DNA of 64,000 bases from Przewalskia tangutica (GCA_029844215.1 CM056733.1:46451142-46515141), one strand, 5' to 3'. Positions 11,623 through 24,902 are shown, counted from the first letter of the stretch. Numbers and translations: made by a program. The notes: generated by a model not told the origin, from the letters alone.

Positions 11623-12866
11623 GAAGTATATGTATTGAAGTTTGATAAGTGATATGGATTGTGGAAGCCTAATATCCGAAATGACATTCTAGCCATTTGA
11701 ACTTGAAATGCAATTTGGTCGTTAATTAGAATCGTCGCATGTTACCTACTTGAAGATTGTAGTAGTTATAATCTATTGCGGCTTGATATCATGTTATACT
11801 AAACAACTTGGATTGAAAAGGAATTGGATAAGAATTTGTATTGTTGTCCCTCAAATTGCCGAATTGACATTGTATTTTGGACTTGTTTGATATCAATTGT
11901 GGGGCGGAATTTTACACATCTTGTAGGCGTGTAATACCCTATTGTTAAATACATTGTTGAGCCTTAAATGTGGCGTGTTTGGTTATTGAATTCGGGCCTT
12001 GAAAAAGGTGGAAAAGTATGTAGAAACAAAGGAAGTGTTGTCCGATTTTCCGTAGAATTTAGTGACTTTGCACTTAGAATATTCTACGTTTGAAGTAAGA
12101 AGTTAATAGACGTATTATGGTCATTATAGGTTGACATACTACGTGCGGCATATTGGACTTAGCAAGTGGATTAAACCGAAGAGGTATGTGGAACTTTCCT
12201 ATCTCTTGAGCATGAGTAGTTGTACCTATATAGTATGGTAGACGTACGAGATTTTTGATATCTTTTACTTGTTTTAAGAATGTCCAAGTTGGTTGAGTTA
12301 GGGGATTAACTCACTTGTTAAAAATATTAAGGATGTCTTAGTTTCCAAAGTTAAGGGACTTGAAGTATTTTTGAAAGTATATGATATTTGTCTTGTTTGA
12401 AAGTGTAAGTCCCTTGGATATATGGAAGAATGTAATTGCCTAATGTATATAGTTAATATAACGACTTTATGGAAAGTGGGTTATAATAGCTTTATGGAAA
12501 GTTAAAAAGAGTGGTTTACTCTAAGTATTGTAAGTATGATAAATGACTTGAAATAATGAAAGACAAATTGATTTGAAGGCATCAATTGCTTAAAGTTTTA
12601 AAAGAAAGAAGTCACTTGATTTAGAAGCCTAAATGTAATTCTAAAAGGTATTGTGACTTGTCTTGAAAAGTAGATATGACTTGATACTACGGTTATTAGT
12701 ACCTTGGAAGCTTATATGAAAAAGAGTCATTTTAAAAGAGTAGAAGTACGTAGCACTTTGGGTTAAATTCCCGGATTTTTATAATAACACGTTAGTGCCT
12801 TAAGTAAATTAAAATGAGAGTGTATATGTATAAGACTAATAAGAAGTTAGGGGGATTTCTTAACTT

Positions 12867-12985
12867 GCTTATGTTATGTACGATAAGCCGGTAGTGCTTA
12901 TGTTATGTATGATAAGTCGGTAGTGCTTATGTTATGTATGATAAGTCGGTAGTGCTTATGTTATGTATGATAGCCGGTTGTGCTA
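12867..12985 (+). repeat. 29-bp minisatellite in A1 LTR (about 4 copies)
   Basis: Units of gcttatgttatgtatgataa gtcggtagt (29 bp) are repeated about four times with minor variation. Confidence 0.9.
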
Positions 12986-13059
12986 GTGATATATTGTTCA
13001 TTACGGGGTCATTCCCCGGGTTTGTGGCATTTGCATATTCCGTGGATTTGCTACCCATG

Positions 13060-13250
13060 ATGCGGGGAATACCTCATACGAGTCCGTAAGGGCTTTTGCG
13101 GGTGAAATAGTCCTATGCGTGGCGGACCAGTCCTATGCGAAGAATACCTCATGCGGGTCCATACGACCTATGCGGGCGGATACAGTCTATGCGAGGAAGT
13201 TACCTCATGCGGGTCCATACGGCCTTTGCGGGTGAAATAGTCCCAGGAGT
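13060..13250. repeat. ~57-bp repeat in A1 LTR
   Basis: These are units with aatacctcatgcgggtcc and gggtgaaatagtcc. They are the same module as 2527-2712 in the opposite orientation. Confidence 0.8.
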
Positions 13251-13901
13251 AGGATTGCTTAATGATACTATGGGTGGGTGGCCCTACTTTGATCATGAGC
13301 CTCCTATTTTTATGCAGTAAAGTATACTCTTATTTACTCTCATTGTTAGTAAGGCACAATGTACTGTAATTTTGGTTATCATACATGTCTCCAGCTTTAT
13401 TTTAGACTTATGATGTAAATTGCAGTATTTTTCAGTTTTACATACTTGGTACATATTGTGTACTGACCCCCTTTCCTCGGGGGCTGCGTTCATTCTGCAG
13501 GTAGGGGTAAGCAGGTGGTGGATCCTCATTCTTAGGATCACTGATCAGGTGTCAGAAGCTCCATTTCTCCGGAGGCTTGTCTTTTGGTACGATTTTCCCT
13601 GATGTTGTAGATTTATGTACATTCAGGGGTATGGCGGGGCCCTGTTCCGCCACAGTTGTTATTCTTAGAGGTCTGTAGTCATATTTGTGGATTGGGTTTT
13701 AAAGAACAGAGTTGTACAGATGTATTTTGGTTTATGTACATTTTACGGAAGGTGGCCTTATCGGCTAGCTTGTTGATGTTTATTTTCTAAGTATTGACAT
13801 GATGTGTTGTGTATGTTCCACTGCTATTCTCTGATGTATACCTGAACGGGGTGCCCAGGTAGGGCACCAGTCGCGGCCCCGGGGTCGGGTCGTGACAAAA
13901 G

Positions 13902-13913
13902 TGGTATCAGAGC
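13902..13913 (+). other. A1 primer binding site (initiator-Met tRNA)
   Basis: TGGTATCAGAGC lies four bases after the LTR edge and is complementary to the 3' end of plant initiator-Met tRNA, which primes minus-strand DNA synthesis. It is one of three intact copies in the window, with those of B1 and D1. Confidence 0.93.
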
Positions 13914-14104
13914 AGTTAGTCCTCGGAAAGTGTCTACAGACCGTGTCAAGTAGAGTCTTGATTATCTGTGTGTTGTGCACCACATCAATAATCAGGAGGC
14001 TACAGGACATTTAGGATTGGTTTCCATTCTTCTCTCTCTAAGATCGTGCAATAGAGTTGTCTTATTAGGTTGAATCCTCTCTGACCTATTCTTATGTATC
14101 AGTT

Positions 14105-14384
14105 ATGCCTCCACGAAAGACGACCAGGGCCCAGAAGGGCAAGCGACAGGAGGCGCTAGCGGTGTGAGCGAGGTTACTAGGACTCGAGCCCGGACTATGC
14201 ACGAGGTTGTGGCTAGTCGGCGAGTTCAGCCACGTCAGCGATTAGAAGGCGAGAGCGGCGGTAGCTCGAGGTTCGTGCACGAGCCTCGGTTCCGCATCCG
14301 GTGAGTATAGATATTACGGAGAGCAGATCCGGTTATTGACCAGCATAGTGGTAGGGCAGCGCCGACAGGAGCAGGTAGCTAAGT
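14105..14384 (+). pseudogene. A1 gag, 5' fragment
   Basis: Gag forms the particle that packages element RNA. The ATG at 14105 starts a Met-Pro-Pro-Arg-Lys opening followed by Thr-Arg-Ala-Gln-Lys-Gly-Lys. It sits about 190 bp after the primer site, just after a tatcag/tt junction. The frame closes after about 20 codons through a frameshift relative to the C1 gag. The gene is split at 14384 by B1, and its remainder resumes at 23854. The start was chosen by homology to C1 (37919). Confidence 0.7.
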
Positions 14385-15021
14385 TGTAACGACCCGTTCC
14401 GGGGCCCGTTACTGGTGCCTTACCCCGGGCACCCTAGTGATACATACATCAGAGAAAATCAGCGGAACATAAAACATGAGTCATTATACAAGAGATATAA
14501 TAAATAAACAGGCCAACCAAACCGCTTGCCTTAGTATATCATAAAACACGAGCAGTTTAATCCTTTTACAACCACGCCACAAGGTACTACGGACCTCTAA
14601 GATATACAATGACTATGACGGACGGGGCCGCCATACCACGAAGGTACAAGAACCTACAACTCGGGGAACACTGCAAAAGATAAGCCTCGAGAAAGCGGAG
14701 CTTCAAATGCTGTTGGCGTGATCCTATGGCGAGGATCCACGGCCGATGTACCTCTACTGCGGCATGAGCGGCCCGAAGGAGGTCGATTACAACAGTACCA
14801 AGTATGTGAGCGTACAATCGTAAATGAAATCATACTAGTCTATATAAAGCAGGAGACATGTATGATAACCAAACTACAGTTCACAACATAAAACGATCAT
14901 CACTCGATATAACTATGGGTCTCACGCCCACAACATCAATCAGGGTCGCATCATGGCCGCATGCCCCCGGAATACTGCATCGGTGTAGACATGTCCATGT
15001 GACCTCAACAACAAGACAGCA

Positions 15022-15385
15022 ATCCAGATGGAAGCATACCCGTGCGCTACGCATCGTGTCAGTATGTCCAAAGGGAAACAATAAGACAACTTTCCAAATG
15101 GACGCATACCCGTGCGCTACGCATCGTGTCAGTATGTCCAGAGGGAAACAATACGACGGCATTCCAAATGGACGCATACCCGTGCGCTACGCATCGTGTC
15201 AGTATGTCCAAAAGGAAATCACAAGGCGATAATCAAAATGGAAACATACCCGTGCGCTACGCATCGTGTCAGTATATCCAAAGCGATTAACCACAAGACC
15301 TTAACCAAAATGGAAGCATACCCGTGCGCTACGCATCGTGTCAGTATGTCCAAAGTGATTAACAACAATAATACTATCAACAGGA
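15022..15385. repeat. 70-bp minisatellite in B1 3' LTR (5 copies)
   Basis: Units contain cccgtgcgctacgcatcgtg and tcagtatgtcc, starting near 15033, 15103, 15173, 15243 and 15316. Several overlapping ORFs on both strands arise only from this repeat. Confidence 0.93.
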
Positions 15386-16814
15386 ACGTACCCGTGGAAT
15401 TTCTCCGTCACTGCCGGCACGTCCAAGTAAGTTCTCAACAAGTCAACCGACCCTCCATCGAGAGATGCGGTAACACAGAAATACAACGCTTTGCACAACA
15501 AAGGTTATCACAATAAGCATAGCCAAGCTTCACAACAACAAGCATAGGCAAGTTTCACAACAACACAAAGTACTTTCATTTTATACCAAAGTCCGGGGTT
15601 GTAACCCCAAAGTACTACATACGTAAGTTCTTTTAAAAGAGATCCATTTCTTTTATAAAAGTCACGATACCGTAGTATTAGAATGACCAACCCACCTTCC
15701 TTTTCAAAACCAAGTAACAACATTCTTTTCCTAAGTTCCAGTTTGCCTAGTTTCAATTACTCAAGCTTCTCATTTTCAAATGGTTTCATAGTTCCCAAAC
15801 TTAATCACTTGATTCCTTTTTAGAACAATTAAGTAATATATGTCTTATACGTGAGTAGTTTATTCTTGTTTATAACGATCTTATTACAAGACCATGATCT
15901 AGAAAATGTAATATCATTTTGTCTTATCTTAGCTTACATGCGGATGGAGGTTTCTCTTGGTTTTAATACAACACATCATTATTCAATACATTTTCCTTTT
16001 ATTAACGCCGCGGTGGTGCAGCCGATACACATTACGATTCGAAATCGGTAAAACATTATCCTATAAAACCAAGTACTCATTACTCACGAATGAGGTTTCA
16101 CACAAACATCCACATTAAAACAAATAAGTTAAGTCTCTTATCTTATAAGATCAAGTCTCTTAACTTCTAACATCAGTAAACCATTTTCACTTACATAAGG
16201 TCGTTATAACTAACTTCCCATAAAGCTATTATAACACCCTATGTTTTAAACCAACCAAATCACTTAGCACGTATGCGTCTACCGTACTACATAGTTCACA
16301 ACAATCATGCTAGAAAAGATAGGAAGAGGTTCACATACCTCACGACGATTTATCGACAATAAGCAAAACGCTCCAAGTACTTCAACCCGTCGGCTACTCC
16401 TTAAGCCAAGTAGATCACGCCACACGTAGTACTCCACTCCTAAAATGGTCATAGTACTCCTATCAAACCTGTCTTATCATTGACGACTTATTCCAATAAA
16501 AGCCCTCAAAATCTACGGAAATTTCTAAAGACTTCCCCGCTTATACTCACTTTTCCATCTTTTACAAGGCGAATAACCGTAATATATATACCATATATAT
16601 ATAAGGCGTAATGATTAAACAACATAAAGAAGGATTACACGCCCAACGGTAACGCGGTTTACTATCACGCCTCCATAACAACAATAAGTAAAAGAAGGGG
16701 ATTACGCGACGGCCGTGCGCGGTTTACTATCACGCGCCATAACAATACAATAATTAAAAAGGGGATCACACGCCCAAACGGAACGCGATTGAAAAATCTT
16801 CCCCTTAACAGAAA

Positions 16815-16893
16815 TGTAAATACAGTCCAATGTAAATACAGTCCAAAGTAAATACGGTCCAAAGTAAATACAGTCCAAAGTAAATACAGTCCT
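16815..16893. repeat. 16-bp tandem repeat in B1 3' LTR
   Basis: Five copies of gtaaatacagtccaaa or close variants. The sister copy is at 22622-22700, where several acagtcc units read acggtcc or tctgatcc. Confidence 0.9.
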
Positions 16894-17558
16894 TGAGTTG
16901 GGGTCCTTGGCCAACTTTGTCCAATTTTACTCATTAGTCATCCAACTTATATTTCCATTCTTAATATAAGTTATAGTTACTTTGTTATTAGCTTCTTAGC
17001 AAGTAAGATACGTTTTTACCATTTTAATGGCAAACGGCCAATCCTTTCTTTTAACAAGTTAACAAGATCCAACTCTTCCAACTTACTCCATATATTATAT
17101 AATCCATATATACTTATAATATATGTAAAAATTACCAAATCACAAAGAGGTTAAGATTTACTACCTCAAATAGCCCAAAATCTATCTAAGAACTTAATAT
17201 CGCTCCAAGCAAGTCTTAGCTCCAAATCTTTACGTTCCAATCCGCTACAAGCAACCCATAGAAGCTCCTAACCAACTCCTCTTCAAGATTCAACTCCAAA
17301 AAGTGAAGAACACTTAGGGTTCCAAACTTGGAACTTTCGGCCAAGGCATCAAGAATAGGTTAGGGGTGTGAAATCTTCTCCAACACTTGGTACACAATCT
17401 TCCTAACACTTTAGGGAAGAACACTTAAGAGTTTTAAGAATTGTTGGACAAATCTTTGCTCAAGAACAAGGTCTTGGCCGAGAGCAATGTTCAAGGGAGA
17501 GAGTATTTTGTCAAGTCTTGAAATGGTTAAGTGTGGGAGTTTTCATCAACTAAGGGTG

Positions 17559-17567
17559 TATATATAA
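17559..17567 (-). promoter_or_regulatory. TATA-like box of B1 3' LTR
   Basis: An A/T run (tatatataa on the plus strand) lies about 500 bp inside the LTR edge, near the position of the TATA boxes in C and D. The sister is at 23362-23370. Confidence 0.5.
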
Positions 17568-18062
17568 GACCACCAAGGGTTAGGATGAAGGCAAGTGTGT
17601 GGTTGAGATTGGGGACAAGTGTGTGTGGGCCCCACAAGCCACTTGTCCAAGCTAACAATATCTTGCAAGAAAAGGCCACTTGTCTTGCCAGCTGTCGAGA
17701 TTTCGGCCAAGAGCCACCTAGGGGGTGACACGTGTCGCCTCCTGCTAAATCAAAATATTTCATCTTCCGAAAATATCCATAATGGCCAAAATCTCAAAAA
17801 CAAAGCGGGCCCCACAAAACCGTAAATTTCACCCGTGGGCCCCACGTGACCATTTCCGAAAATAAAATTCCATAATTCTCAAATATTCTAAGAAGTCCGA
17901 ATACCAAATCTGGGAATCCAATTCCCATTAACGAACCTTTTTCTTCACAAAAACCGGAAACTTTTCCGTCGAAAAATCACATCTTTCTTTCTTTCCAAAA
18001 TTTACGTGCGTAATCTCGCACGTATATCCTCACCTATATACCACGGAACTACTGGTATAACA

Positions 18063-18806
18063 TTCTTCCCCTTAGAAACATTCGTCGAATGTTCATTCTA
18101 AGTCTCCAAACGTACTTGTGTCGGTATAGTCTTCACTACTATACTTACAAAACCGATCATGCCACCAATGGCCAGAATATAACATGTGCGCAAAACTCAA
18201 ATCCAAGCCAACGAGGAATCATTTCTAATCTTACAACAGCTCCCACTAGCTTCAATTTACTCTAAGGCCATTCCCGGCCTTCACGATCCGATTCTGGTTG
18301 AACGCATCCACGAACTCATACGATGATCATACAAACTTGGGCCTAGCATCCTCGTGACCCTACCACCTGGCGGACCACCCAGAACTGACCCCACCCCAAA
18401 CCGGGTTACGGGTTGACCCGCAAATGGTCCTCAACCCGACCCCCAACCGCGCCAAACTCTTGTTCCCCGACCGGAACAATCTTACTAATTCACGTCATGA
18501 AAGCTACCACTTCCATCTCACACTACCCATGTAATTATCCCACAATATTTCCCCGCATACCAAGTACATCGGCAAAGACCAACCGTAAAATCACCCACTC
18601 TAGAGTGCGTCGCATCTAAGTTCTCCATGTATAAAACTCTAAGGTTCACACTTTCCATGCCCCCACACGTATCCTCCCAACTAAGCATGTTTTCTAACTC
18701 ACAATTAACACAACGCTATTCGTACATAGCACATAATAATGAGACCATCATAATAAGCATACCAAAACTCTAGAGGGTTAAGGATATACAGATCTACCGC
18801 TCCTCT
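18063..18806 (-). mobile_element. B1 3' noncoding interior with polypurine tract
   Basis: The polypurine tract (ttcttcccctt on the plus strand) abuts the LTR. The aacattcg...cgaatgtt hairpin follows at 18077-18094 with a collapsed loop, then the GTATAGT/ACTATAC inverted repeat near 18123. The rest is the noncoding block shared with X, C1, C2 and D1. Confidence 0.75.
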
Positions 18807-20022
18807 CTAATCATAGGCCGCCTGCGGTATGCGCATATCGAAGGCGATGAACGACCGATCTGAAGGTGAGTCGTAACATCCGCGCTTCCCTTGCCTGACA
18901 GTTCCTGCAAAATGGCCTGCTGTCGCATGTAAAACAAACTCCCAATCTAGCACGACACTCTCCAAAATGGAGTCTACCACAATGGTCACAACGAGGTAGG
19001 GGTGGCTTTGGTTAACACCCCGCTCTGCGAAAATCTGAACCTCGAGCCACGACTGCTCACGAAGGCGGTGGAGGACCACTGCATGCGGTGGGGGTATATA
19101 ACTAACTTCTTCTTTGGCGGTCCGCCTCGAAAGCCACCAAAGGACCACTGCCGTCACGGCCTCTTCTGGCTGATCGGTCATTCCGTCGACCCCTCCGTGC
19201 CTCGCATCCTAGTGCATGAGCTGCGTGCGGGCAATGTCCATGCGGTGAAGAAACACCGCAAGATTCGGCCATATAATCATCAAGCCGGTGACGTAGCGAT
19301 GCACCTATCCTCCATATCGCCACTAGCGCGAGGACATATCGAGCCAAAGAATCGAACTCGACATTGTACTCACGACGGTCGCCTCTGCCTCGGTAACAAA
19401 AATCGCCGGCCCGTGCCCTCATCTGCGGAGGCAAGAAGTGCGTGAGAAAGCCCCGAAAACTCATCCCATCTGCTGGAGTGCATGCTCTCCCGGGAAAGCT
19501 CCATGAATCAAACCAATCGATTGCGGTATCACGCGGCGATGCGAACCAAAGGTCACGCACTCGGTTTACAAGCCTTGATCACCGCGTGATCCGTCAGAAT
19601 CGCCGGATGAACTCCTGCGGATCATCCTCGACCTCGACCCATAAAACTCTGGCGGGCTACAACTCGTAAAGTCCGCGACCTCAAACTATCTGCTCGGGGT
19701 GAACCACGCGGTGCTCACTGGCCCCAGGCTGGCTGCTGCGTCGGCCTATCCTCATATCGGCCACGACCACGGCGGCAATCGGGCCATCTCGCATGACCCA
19801 TCTCCCCTGCATCGTGGGGTGGAGGCTCAGTCTTGTAGTCTCGGCGACCATCTGCTGCGGCTTTAAACTCTCTTTGGTCTTTGGCGGCGTCGCGAAACTC
19901 GCCGTCGGAAGCACTGTCTCAGGTACTGACCGGGCCTGCGCCCTCGAACTCCTCTGTATCTCACTAGTAGCTCCCTCGGCTGCCTTGCCGCCTCAGGCTC
20001 TGGTTGCCTTGCGCGGAGGCAT
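18807..20022 (-). pseudogene. B1 gag (frameshifted)
   Basis: Gag is the capsid protein of a Ty3/gypsy-type element. On the minus strand it starts at ATG 20022 with the Met-Pro-Pro-Arg-Lys-Ala-Thr-Arg-Ala opening. It runs through the Retrotrans_gag core (Asp-Thr-Ala-Ile-Asp-Trp-Phe-Asp-Ser-Trp near 19515, Phe-Leu-Thr-His-Phe-Leu-Pro-Pro near 19440, Glu-Tyr-Asn-Val-Glu-Phe-Asp-Ser-Leu-Ala near 19345) to a stop at 18807-18809. Several small indels relative to the C1 gag break the frame, so the largest open piece is 19560-19102. Many of them sit at CAG or CCG. No protease or reverse transcriptase follows. The plus-strand ORF at 19002-19445 is an antisense shadow. Confidence 0.8.
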
Positions 20023-20208
20023 AATCGGTAAAGCGAGATACGTCGGAGGGTCCAACTTACAACGACTCTAAGGCACGATCTCAGAATGAGAAGAATGGAA
20101 ACCAATCCTAAATGTCCTATAGCCTCCTGATTATAGATGTGGTGCACAACACATCGATAATCAAGACTCTACTAGACACGGTCTGTAGACACTTTCCGAG
20201 GATTAACT

Positions 20209-20220
20209 GCTCTGATACCA
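20209..20220 (-). other. B1 primer binding site
   Basis: On the minus strand this reads TGGTATCAGAGC, four bases inside the 5' LTR edge at 20225. It is an intact initiator-Met site. Confidence 0.92.
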
Positions 20221-20224
20221 CTTT

Positions 20225-23200
20225 TGTAACGACCCGTTCCGGGGCCCGTTACTGGTGCCTTACCCTGGGCACCCTAGTGATACATACATCAGAGAAAATC
20301 AGCGGAACATAAAACATGAGTCATTATACAAGAGATATAATAAATAAACAGGCCAACCAAAACGGTTGCCTTCCGTATATACATAAAACCTGAACAGTTT
20401 AATCCTTTTACAACCCTGCCCACAACAGTACTACAGACCTCTAAGATATACAATGACTATGACGGGACAGGGCCCCGCCATACCCCTGAATGTACAAGAA
20501 CCTACAACTCAGGGAACACCTACCAAAAGATAAGCCTCCGGAGAAACGGAGCTTCAATCTGTTGACGTGATCCTATGGCGAGGATCCACGGCCGTGTACC
20601 TCTACTGCGGCATGAACGCGGCCCCGAAGGAGGTCGATAACAAGTACCAAGTATGTGAAGCGTACAATCAGAAATGAAATCATACTAGTCTATATAAAGC
20701 AGGAGACATGTATGATAACCAAACTACAGTTCACAACATAAAAGCGTCATCACTCCAATATAACTATGGGTCTCACGCCCACAACATCAATCGGTCGATC
20801 ATGGCGCGTGCCGAGAATCTTGCATCGGTGTAGACATGTCCATGTGACCTCAACAACAAGACAGAATCCGGATGGAAGCATACGTGCGCTACGCGTCGTG
20901 TCGGTATGTCAAGGGAAACAATAAGACAACTTTCCAAATGGACGCATACGTGCGCTACGCGTCGTGTCGGTATGTCGAGAGGAAACAATAGGGCGGCATT
21001 CCAAATGGACGCATGCGTGCGCTACGCATCGTGTCGATATGTCCAAAAGGAAATCACAAGCGGTAATCAAAATGGAAACATACGTGCGCTACGCATCGTG
21101 TCGATATATCAAAGCGATTAACCACAAGACCTTAACCAAAATGGAAGCATACGTGCGCTACGCATCGTGTCAGTATGTCCAAAGTGATTAATAACAATAA
21201 TACTATCGGCGAGAGCGTGCGTGGAATTTCTCGTCACTGTAGCGCGTCCAAGTAAGTTCTCAACAAGTCAACCGACCTCCATCGAGAGACGCGGTAACAC
21301 AGAAATACAACGCTTTGCACAACAAAGGTTATCACAATAAGCATAGCCAAGCTTCACAACAACAAGCATAGGCAAGTTTCACAACAACACAAAGTACTTT
21401 CATTTTATACCAAAGTCCGGGGTTGTAACCCCAAAGTACTACATACGTAAGTTCTTTTAAAAGAGATCCATTTCTTTTATAAAAGTCACCCGATACCCGT
21501 AGTATTAGAATGACCAACCCACCTTCCTTTTCAAAACCAAGTAACAACATTCTTTTCCTAAGTTCCAGTTTGCCTAGTTTCAATTACTCAAGCTTCTCAT
21601 TTTCAAATGGTTTCATAGTTCCCAAACTTAATCACTTGATTCCTTTTTAGAACAATTAAGTAATATATGTCTTATACGTGAGTAGTTTATTCTTGTTTAT
21701 AACGATCTTATTACAGCAGCCATGATCTAGAAAATGTAATATCATTTTGTCTTATCTTAGCTTATGCGGATGGAGGTTTCTCTTGGTTTTAATACAATAC
21801 ATCATTATTCAATACATTTTCCTTTTATTAACGCTGCGGTGGTGCGTCGATACATTACGATTCCCGAAATCGGTAAAACATTATCCTATAAAACCAAGTA
21901 CTCATTACTCACGAATGAGGTTTCACACAAACATCCACATTAAAACAAATAAGTTAAGTCTCTTATCTTATAAGATCAAGTCTCTTAACTTCTAACATCA
22001 GTAAACCATTTTCACTTACATAAGGTCGTTATAACTAACTTCCCATAAAGCTATTATAACACCCATGTTTTAAACCAACCAAATCACTTAGCACGTATGC
22101 GTCTACCGTACTACATAGTTCACAACAATCATGCTAGAAAAGATAGGAAGAGGTTCACATACCTCACGACGATTTATCGACAATAAGCAAAACGCTCAGT
22201 ACTTGACGTCGGCTACTCCTTAGCCAAGTAGATCACGCCACACGTAGTACTCCACTCCTAAAATGGTCATAGTACTCTATCAAACCTTTCTTATCATTGA
22301 AGACTTATACCAATAAAAAGCCCTCAAAAATCTACGGAAATTTGTACAGACTTCCGTTTATACTCACTTTTCCATCTTTTACCAAGGCGAATAACGTAAT
22401 ATATATACCATATATATATATAAGGCGTAATGATTAAACAACATAAAGAAGGGGATTACACGCAAACGGTAGCGGTTTACTATCACGCCTCCATAACAAC
22501 AATAAGTAAAGAAGGGGATTACGCGGCCGTGTAGCGGTTTACTATCACGCCATAACAATACAATAATTAAAGGGGATCACACGCCCCAAGCGGGCGATTG
22601 AAAAATCTTCCCCTTAATGAAATGTAAATACAATCAATGTAAATACGGTCCAAAGTAAATACGGTCCAAAGTAAATCTGATCCAAAGTAAATCTGATCCT
22701 TGAGTTGGGGTCCTTGGCAACTTTGTCCAATTTACTCATTAGTCATCCAACTTATATTTCCATTCTTAATATAAGTTATAGTTACTTTGTTATTAGCTTC
22801 TTAGCAAGTAAGATACGTTTTTACCATTTTAATGGCAAACGGCCAATCCTTTCTTTTAACAAGTTAACAAGATCCAACTCTTCCAACTTACTCCATATAT
22901 TATATAATCCATATATACTTATAATATATGTAAAAATTACCAAATCACAAAGAGGTTAAGATTTACTACCTCAAATAGCCCAAAATCTATCCAAGAACTT
23001 AATATCGCTCCAAGCAAGTCTTAGCTCCAAATCTTTACGTTCCAATCCGCTACAAGCAACCCATAGAAGCTCCTAACCAACTCCTCTTCAAGATTCAACT
23101 CCAAAAAGTGAAGAACACTTAGGGTTCCAAACTTGGAACTTTCGGCCAAGGCATCAAGAATAGGTTAGGGGTGTGAAATCTTCTCCAACACTTGGTACAC

Positions 23201-23853
23201 AATCTTCCTAACACTTTAGGAAGAACACTTAAGAGTTTTAAGAATTGTTGGACAAATCTTTGCTCAAGAACAAGGTCTTGGCGAGAAGCGATGTTCAAGG
23301 AGAGAGTATTTTGTCAAGTCTTGAAATGGTTAAGTGTGGGAGTTTTCATCAACTAAGGGTGTATATATAAGACCACCAAGGTTAGGATGAAGGCAAGTGT
23401 GTGGTTGAGATTGGGGACAAGTGTGTGTGGGCCCACAAGCCACTTGTCCAAGCTAAAATATCTTGCAAGACAAGGCCATGCTTGCCAGCTGTCGAGATTT
23501 CGGCCAAGAGCCACCTAGGGGGTGACACGTGTCGCCCTCCTGCTAAATCAAAATATTTCATCTTAGAAAATATCCATAATGGCCAAAATCTCAAAAACAA
23601 AGCGGGCCCAAAGCAGTAAATTTCACGTGGGCCCACGTGACCATTTCCAAAATAAAATTCCATAATTCTCAAATATTCTAAGAAGTCCGAATACCAAATC
23701 ACGGGAATCCAATTCCCATTAACGAACCTTTTCTTCACAAAAAGCAGGAAACTTTTCCGTCGAAAAATCACATCTTTCTTTCTTTCCAAAATTTACGTCG
23801 TAATCTCATGCGTATATCCTCACCTATATACCACTGGAACTACGGGTATAACA
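20225..23853 (-). repeat. B1 5' LTR (3629 bp)
   Basis: This is the sister of 14385-18062. The edges are tgtaacgacccg and gggtataaca. Compared with the sister, many CCCG become CG and many CAGT become CGGT, including in all repeat units. Confidence 0.92.
20868..21190. repeat. 70-bp minisatellite in B1 5' LTR
   Basis: This is the sister of 15022-15385, with five units. Here the shared core reads acgtgcgctacgcgtcgtgt, two bases shorter than in the sister. Confidence 0.93.
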
Positions 23854-24902
23854 TAAGCCTAGAGCCAGCTTTTGCGGTCGGGATTTTTACAGGTTGTCGT
23901 CCACCCGAGTTACATGGTTCGAGATCGGCGAGGATCCTCGGGAGTTTGTCGGCGATTCTGTTGGACTATGCATGTGCTTAGGGCCTCGAAAGGCAGTCGA
24001 TTGTGCTAGCCTCTTCCGGTTACGTGATATTGCGTTGAACTGGTTTGAGTCATGAGAGGCTGCAGAGGTGAGGTGCTCTTCCACTGTTTGGGATAAGTTC
24101 ACAAAGGTCTTCTGGATCACTTTGCCTCACGAGATGAGAGAGCCCGCATGGATAGATTCTTGACATTGAGGCGAGAATGGGAGGACTATCGAGAAATCTG
24201 ACTGAGTTTGATTCATTGGGCGACGTGCACCATCGCGTGGATGACATGGCGACGAGTTCATCGCTATGTGATGGGGCTAGGCGTCACATGATTCTGCGTG
24301 CTTGGGGTGGCCGCCCGGCCCGGTATGGATATTGCGGAGATGCGAGCTTATGCGCAGGGATAGAGGACGAGAGATAGAGGATCATCCGCACCAGGCTAGC
24401 CCGAGGGCAGCAGGTTCCGTGGCAATTTTCGAGGCGACAAATTTTGAACTAGGTCCACATTTCAGCCTGCAGTGCCCCTTCTCGATTTTCTCGCATGGGT
24501 TGATCACCGAGTCATTCGGTCGTCGGCTCCAGATTGGTTTCGAGGAGGCAGAGACGTCACCGATCGAGACCACCCGTATCTCGGTGTGTTCGATGCGGTA
24601 GATCTCACCCGGGCGAGTGTCGTATGGCTTCGGGAGCTTGTTTCTCTTGTGGCCAGCAGGGCCATATGAAGAAGGATTGTCCGACCAGAGGCGGAGGGAG
24701 TGTTATGGTTCGATCGGCGGTCGATTCTTGGATCTTCTTCTTCTGGTTATGCACCGAGGCGTGGTGTTCACGGACCGCAGCGCGCAGTCGTGGTGGGGGT
24801 CTCAGTTCTAGCGGTCCACAGAACCGCATATATTCCTTAGCCAGCCGCCAGGATCAGGAGGCTTCCCCGGACGTCGTCACAGGTACATTATTGATTTCAT
24901 GA
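23854..24902 (+). pseudogene. A1 gag, 3' fragment with zinc knuckle
   Basis: This is the continuation of A1 gag after B1. Capsid-core traces in shifting frames include Leu-Arg-Asp-Ile-Ala-Leu-Asn-Trp-Phe-Glu near 24030 and Trp-Asp-Lys-Phe near 24090. From 24534 one frame is open to a TGA at 24900-24902. It holds a Cys-rich segment and a CCHC knuckle, Cys-X2-Cys-X4-His-X4-Cys, at 24639-24680 (CFSCGQQGHMKKDC), which binds nucleic acid in nucleocapsid. The stop is in the same frame as the protease that follows, so gag and pol were probably one frame. Confidence 0.82.

Larger units (their letters stand above)
11416..13897 (+). repeat. A1 5' LTR, second segment
   Basis: This continues the LTR begun at 955 after the A2 insertion and its CTAAG duplication. 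It ends gtcgtgaca at 13897, directly before the primer binding site. It contains a 91-bp duplication, a 29-bp minisatellite, the ~57-bp repeat and an aggtatgtgg box near 12183. No coding content is supported. Confidence 0.88.
14385..18062 (-). repeat. B1 3' LTR (3678 bp)
   Basis: The edges are tgtaacgacccg at 14385 and ggtataaca ending at 18062. It contains the 70-bp minisatellite, the GTTATAAC dyad at 16194-16243, a 16-bp repeat at 16815-16893, a TATA-like box at 17559-17567 (minus) and a cacgtgtcgcc box near 17729. Confidence 0.92.
14385..23853 (-). mobile_element. Element B1: complete non-autonomous gag-only LTR retrotransposon
   Basis: B1 lies on the minus strand: 3' LTR 14385-18062, interior 18063-20224, 5' LTR 20225-23853. 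The flanks read TAAGT (14380-14384) and TAAGC (23854-23858), a 5-bp target duplication with one change. Total length is 9469 bp with an interior of about 2.2 kb. It has a canonical primer site, one gag and a polypurine tract, and no pol. It is inserted in A1's gag in the opposite orientation. The LTRs define a family related to, but distinct from, A, C and D, marked by tgtaacgacccg and a 70-bp minisatellite. Confidence 0.92.

Noticed and set aside
14858..15516. Several overlapping ORFs of 82-134 codons on both strands
   Set aside because: They lie within the 70-bp minisatellite of the B1 LTR. The sister LTR at 20868-21190 does not keep the same frames.
19002..19445. 147-codon plus-strand ORF
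   Set aside because: It is antisense to the B1 gag core, which has recognisable capsid motifs on the minus strand.
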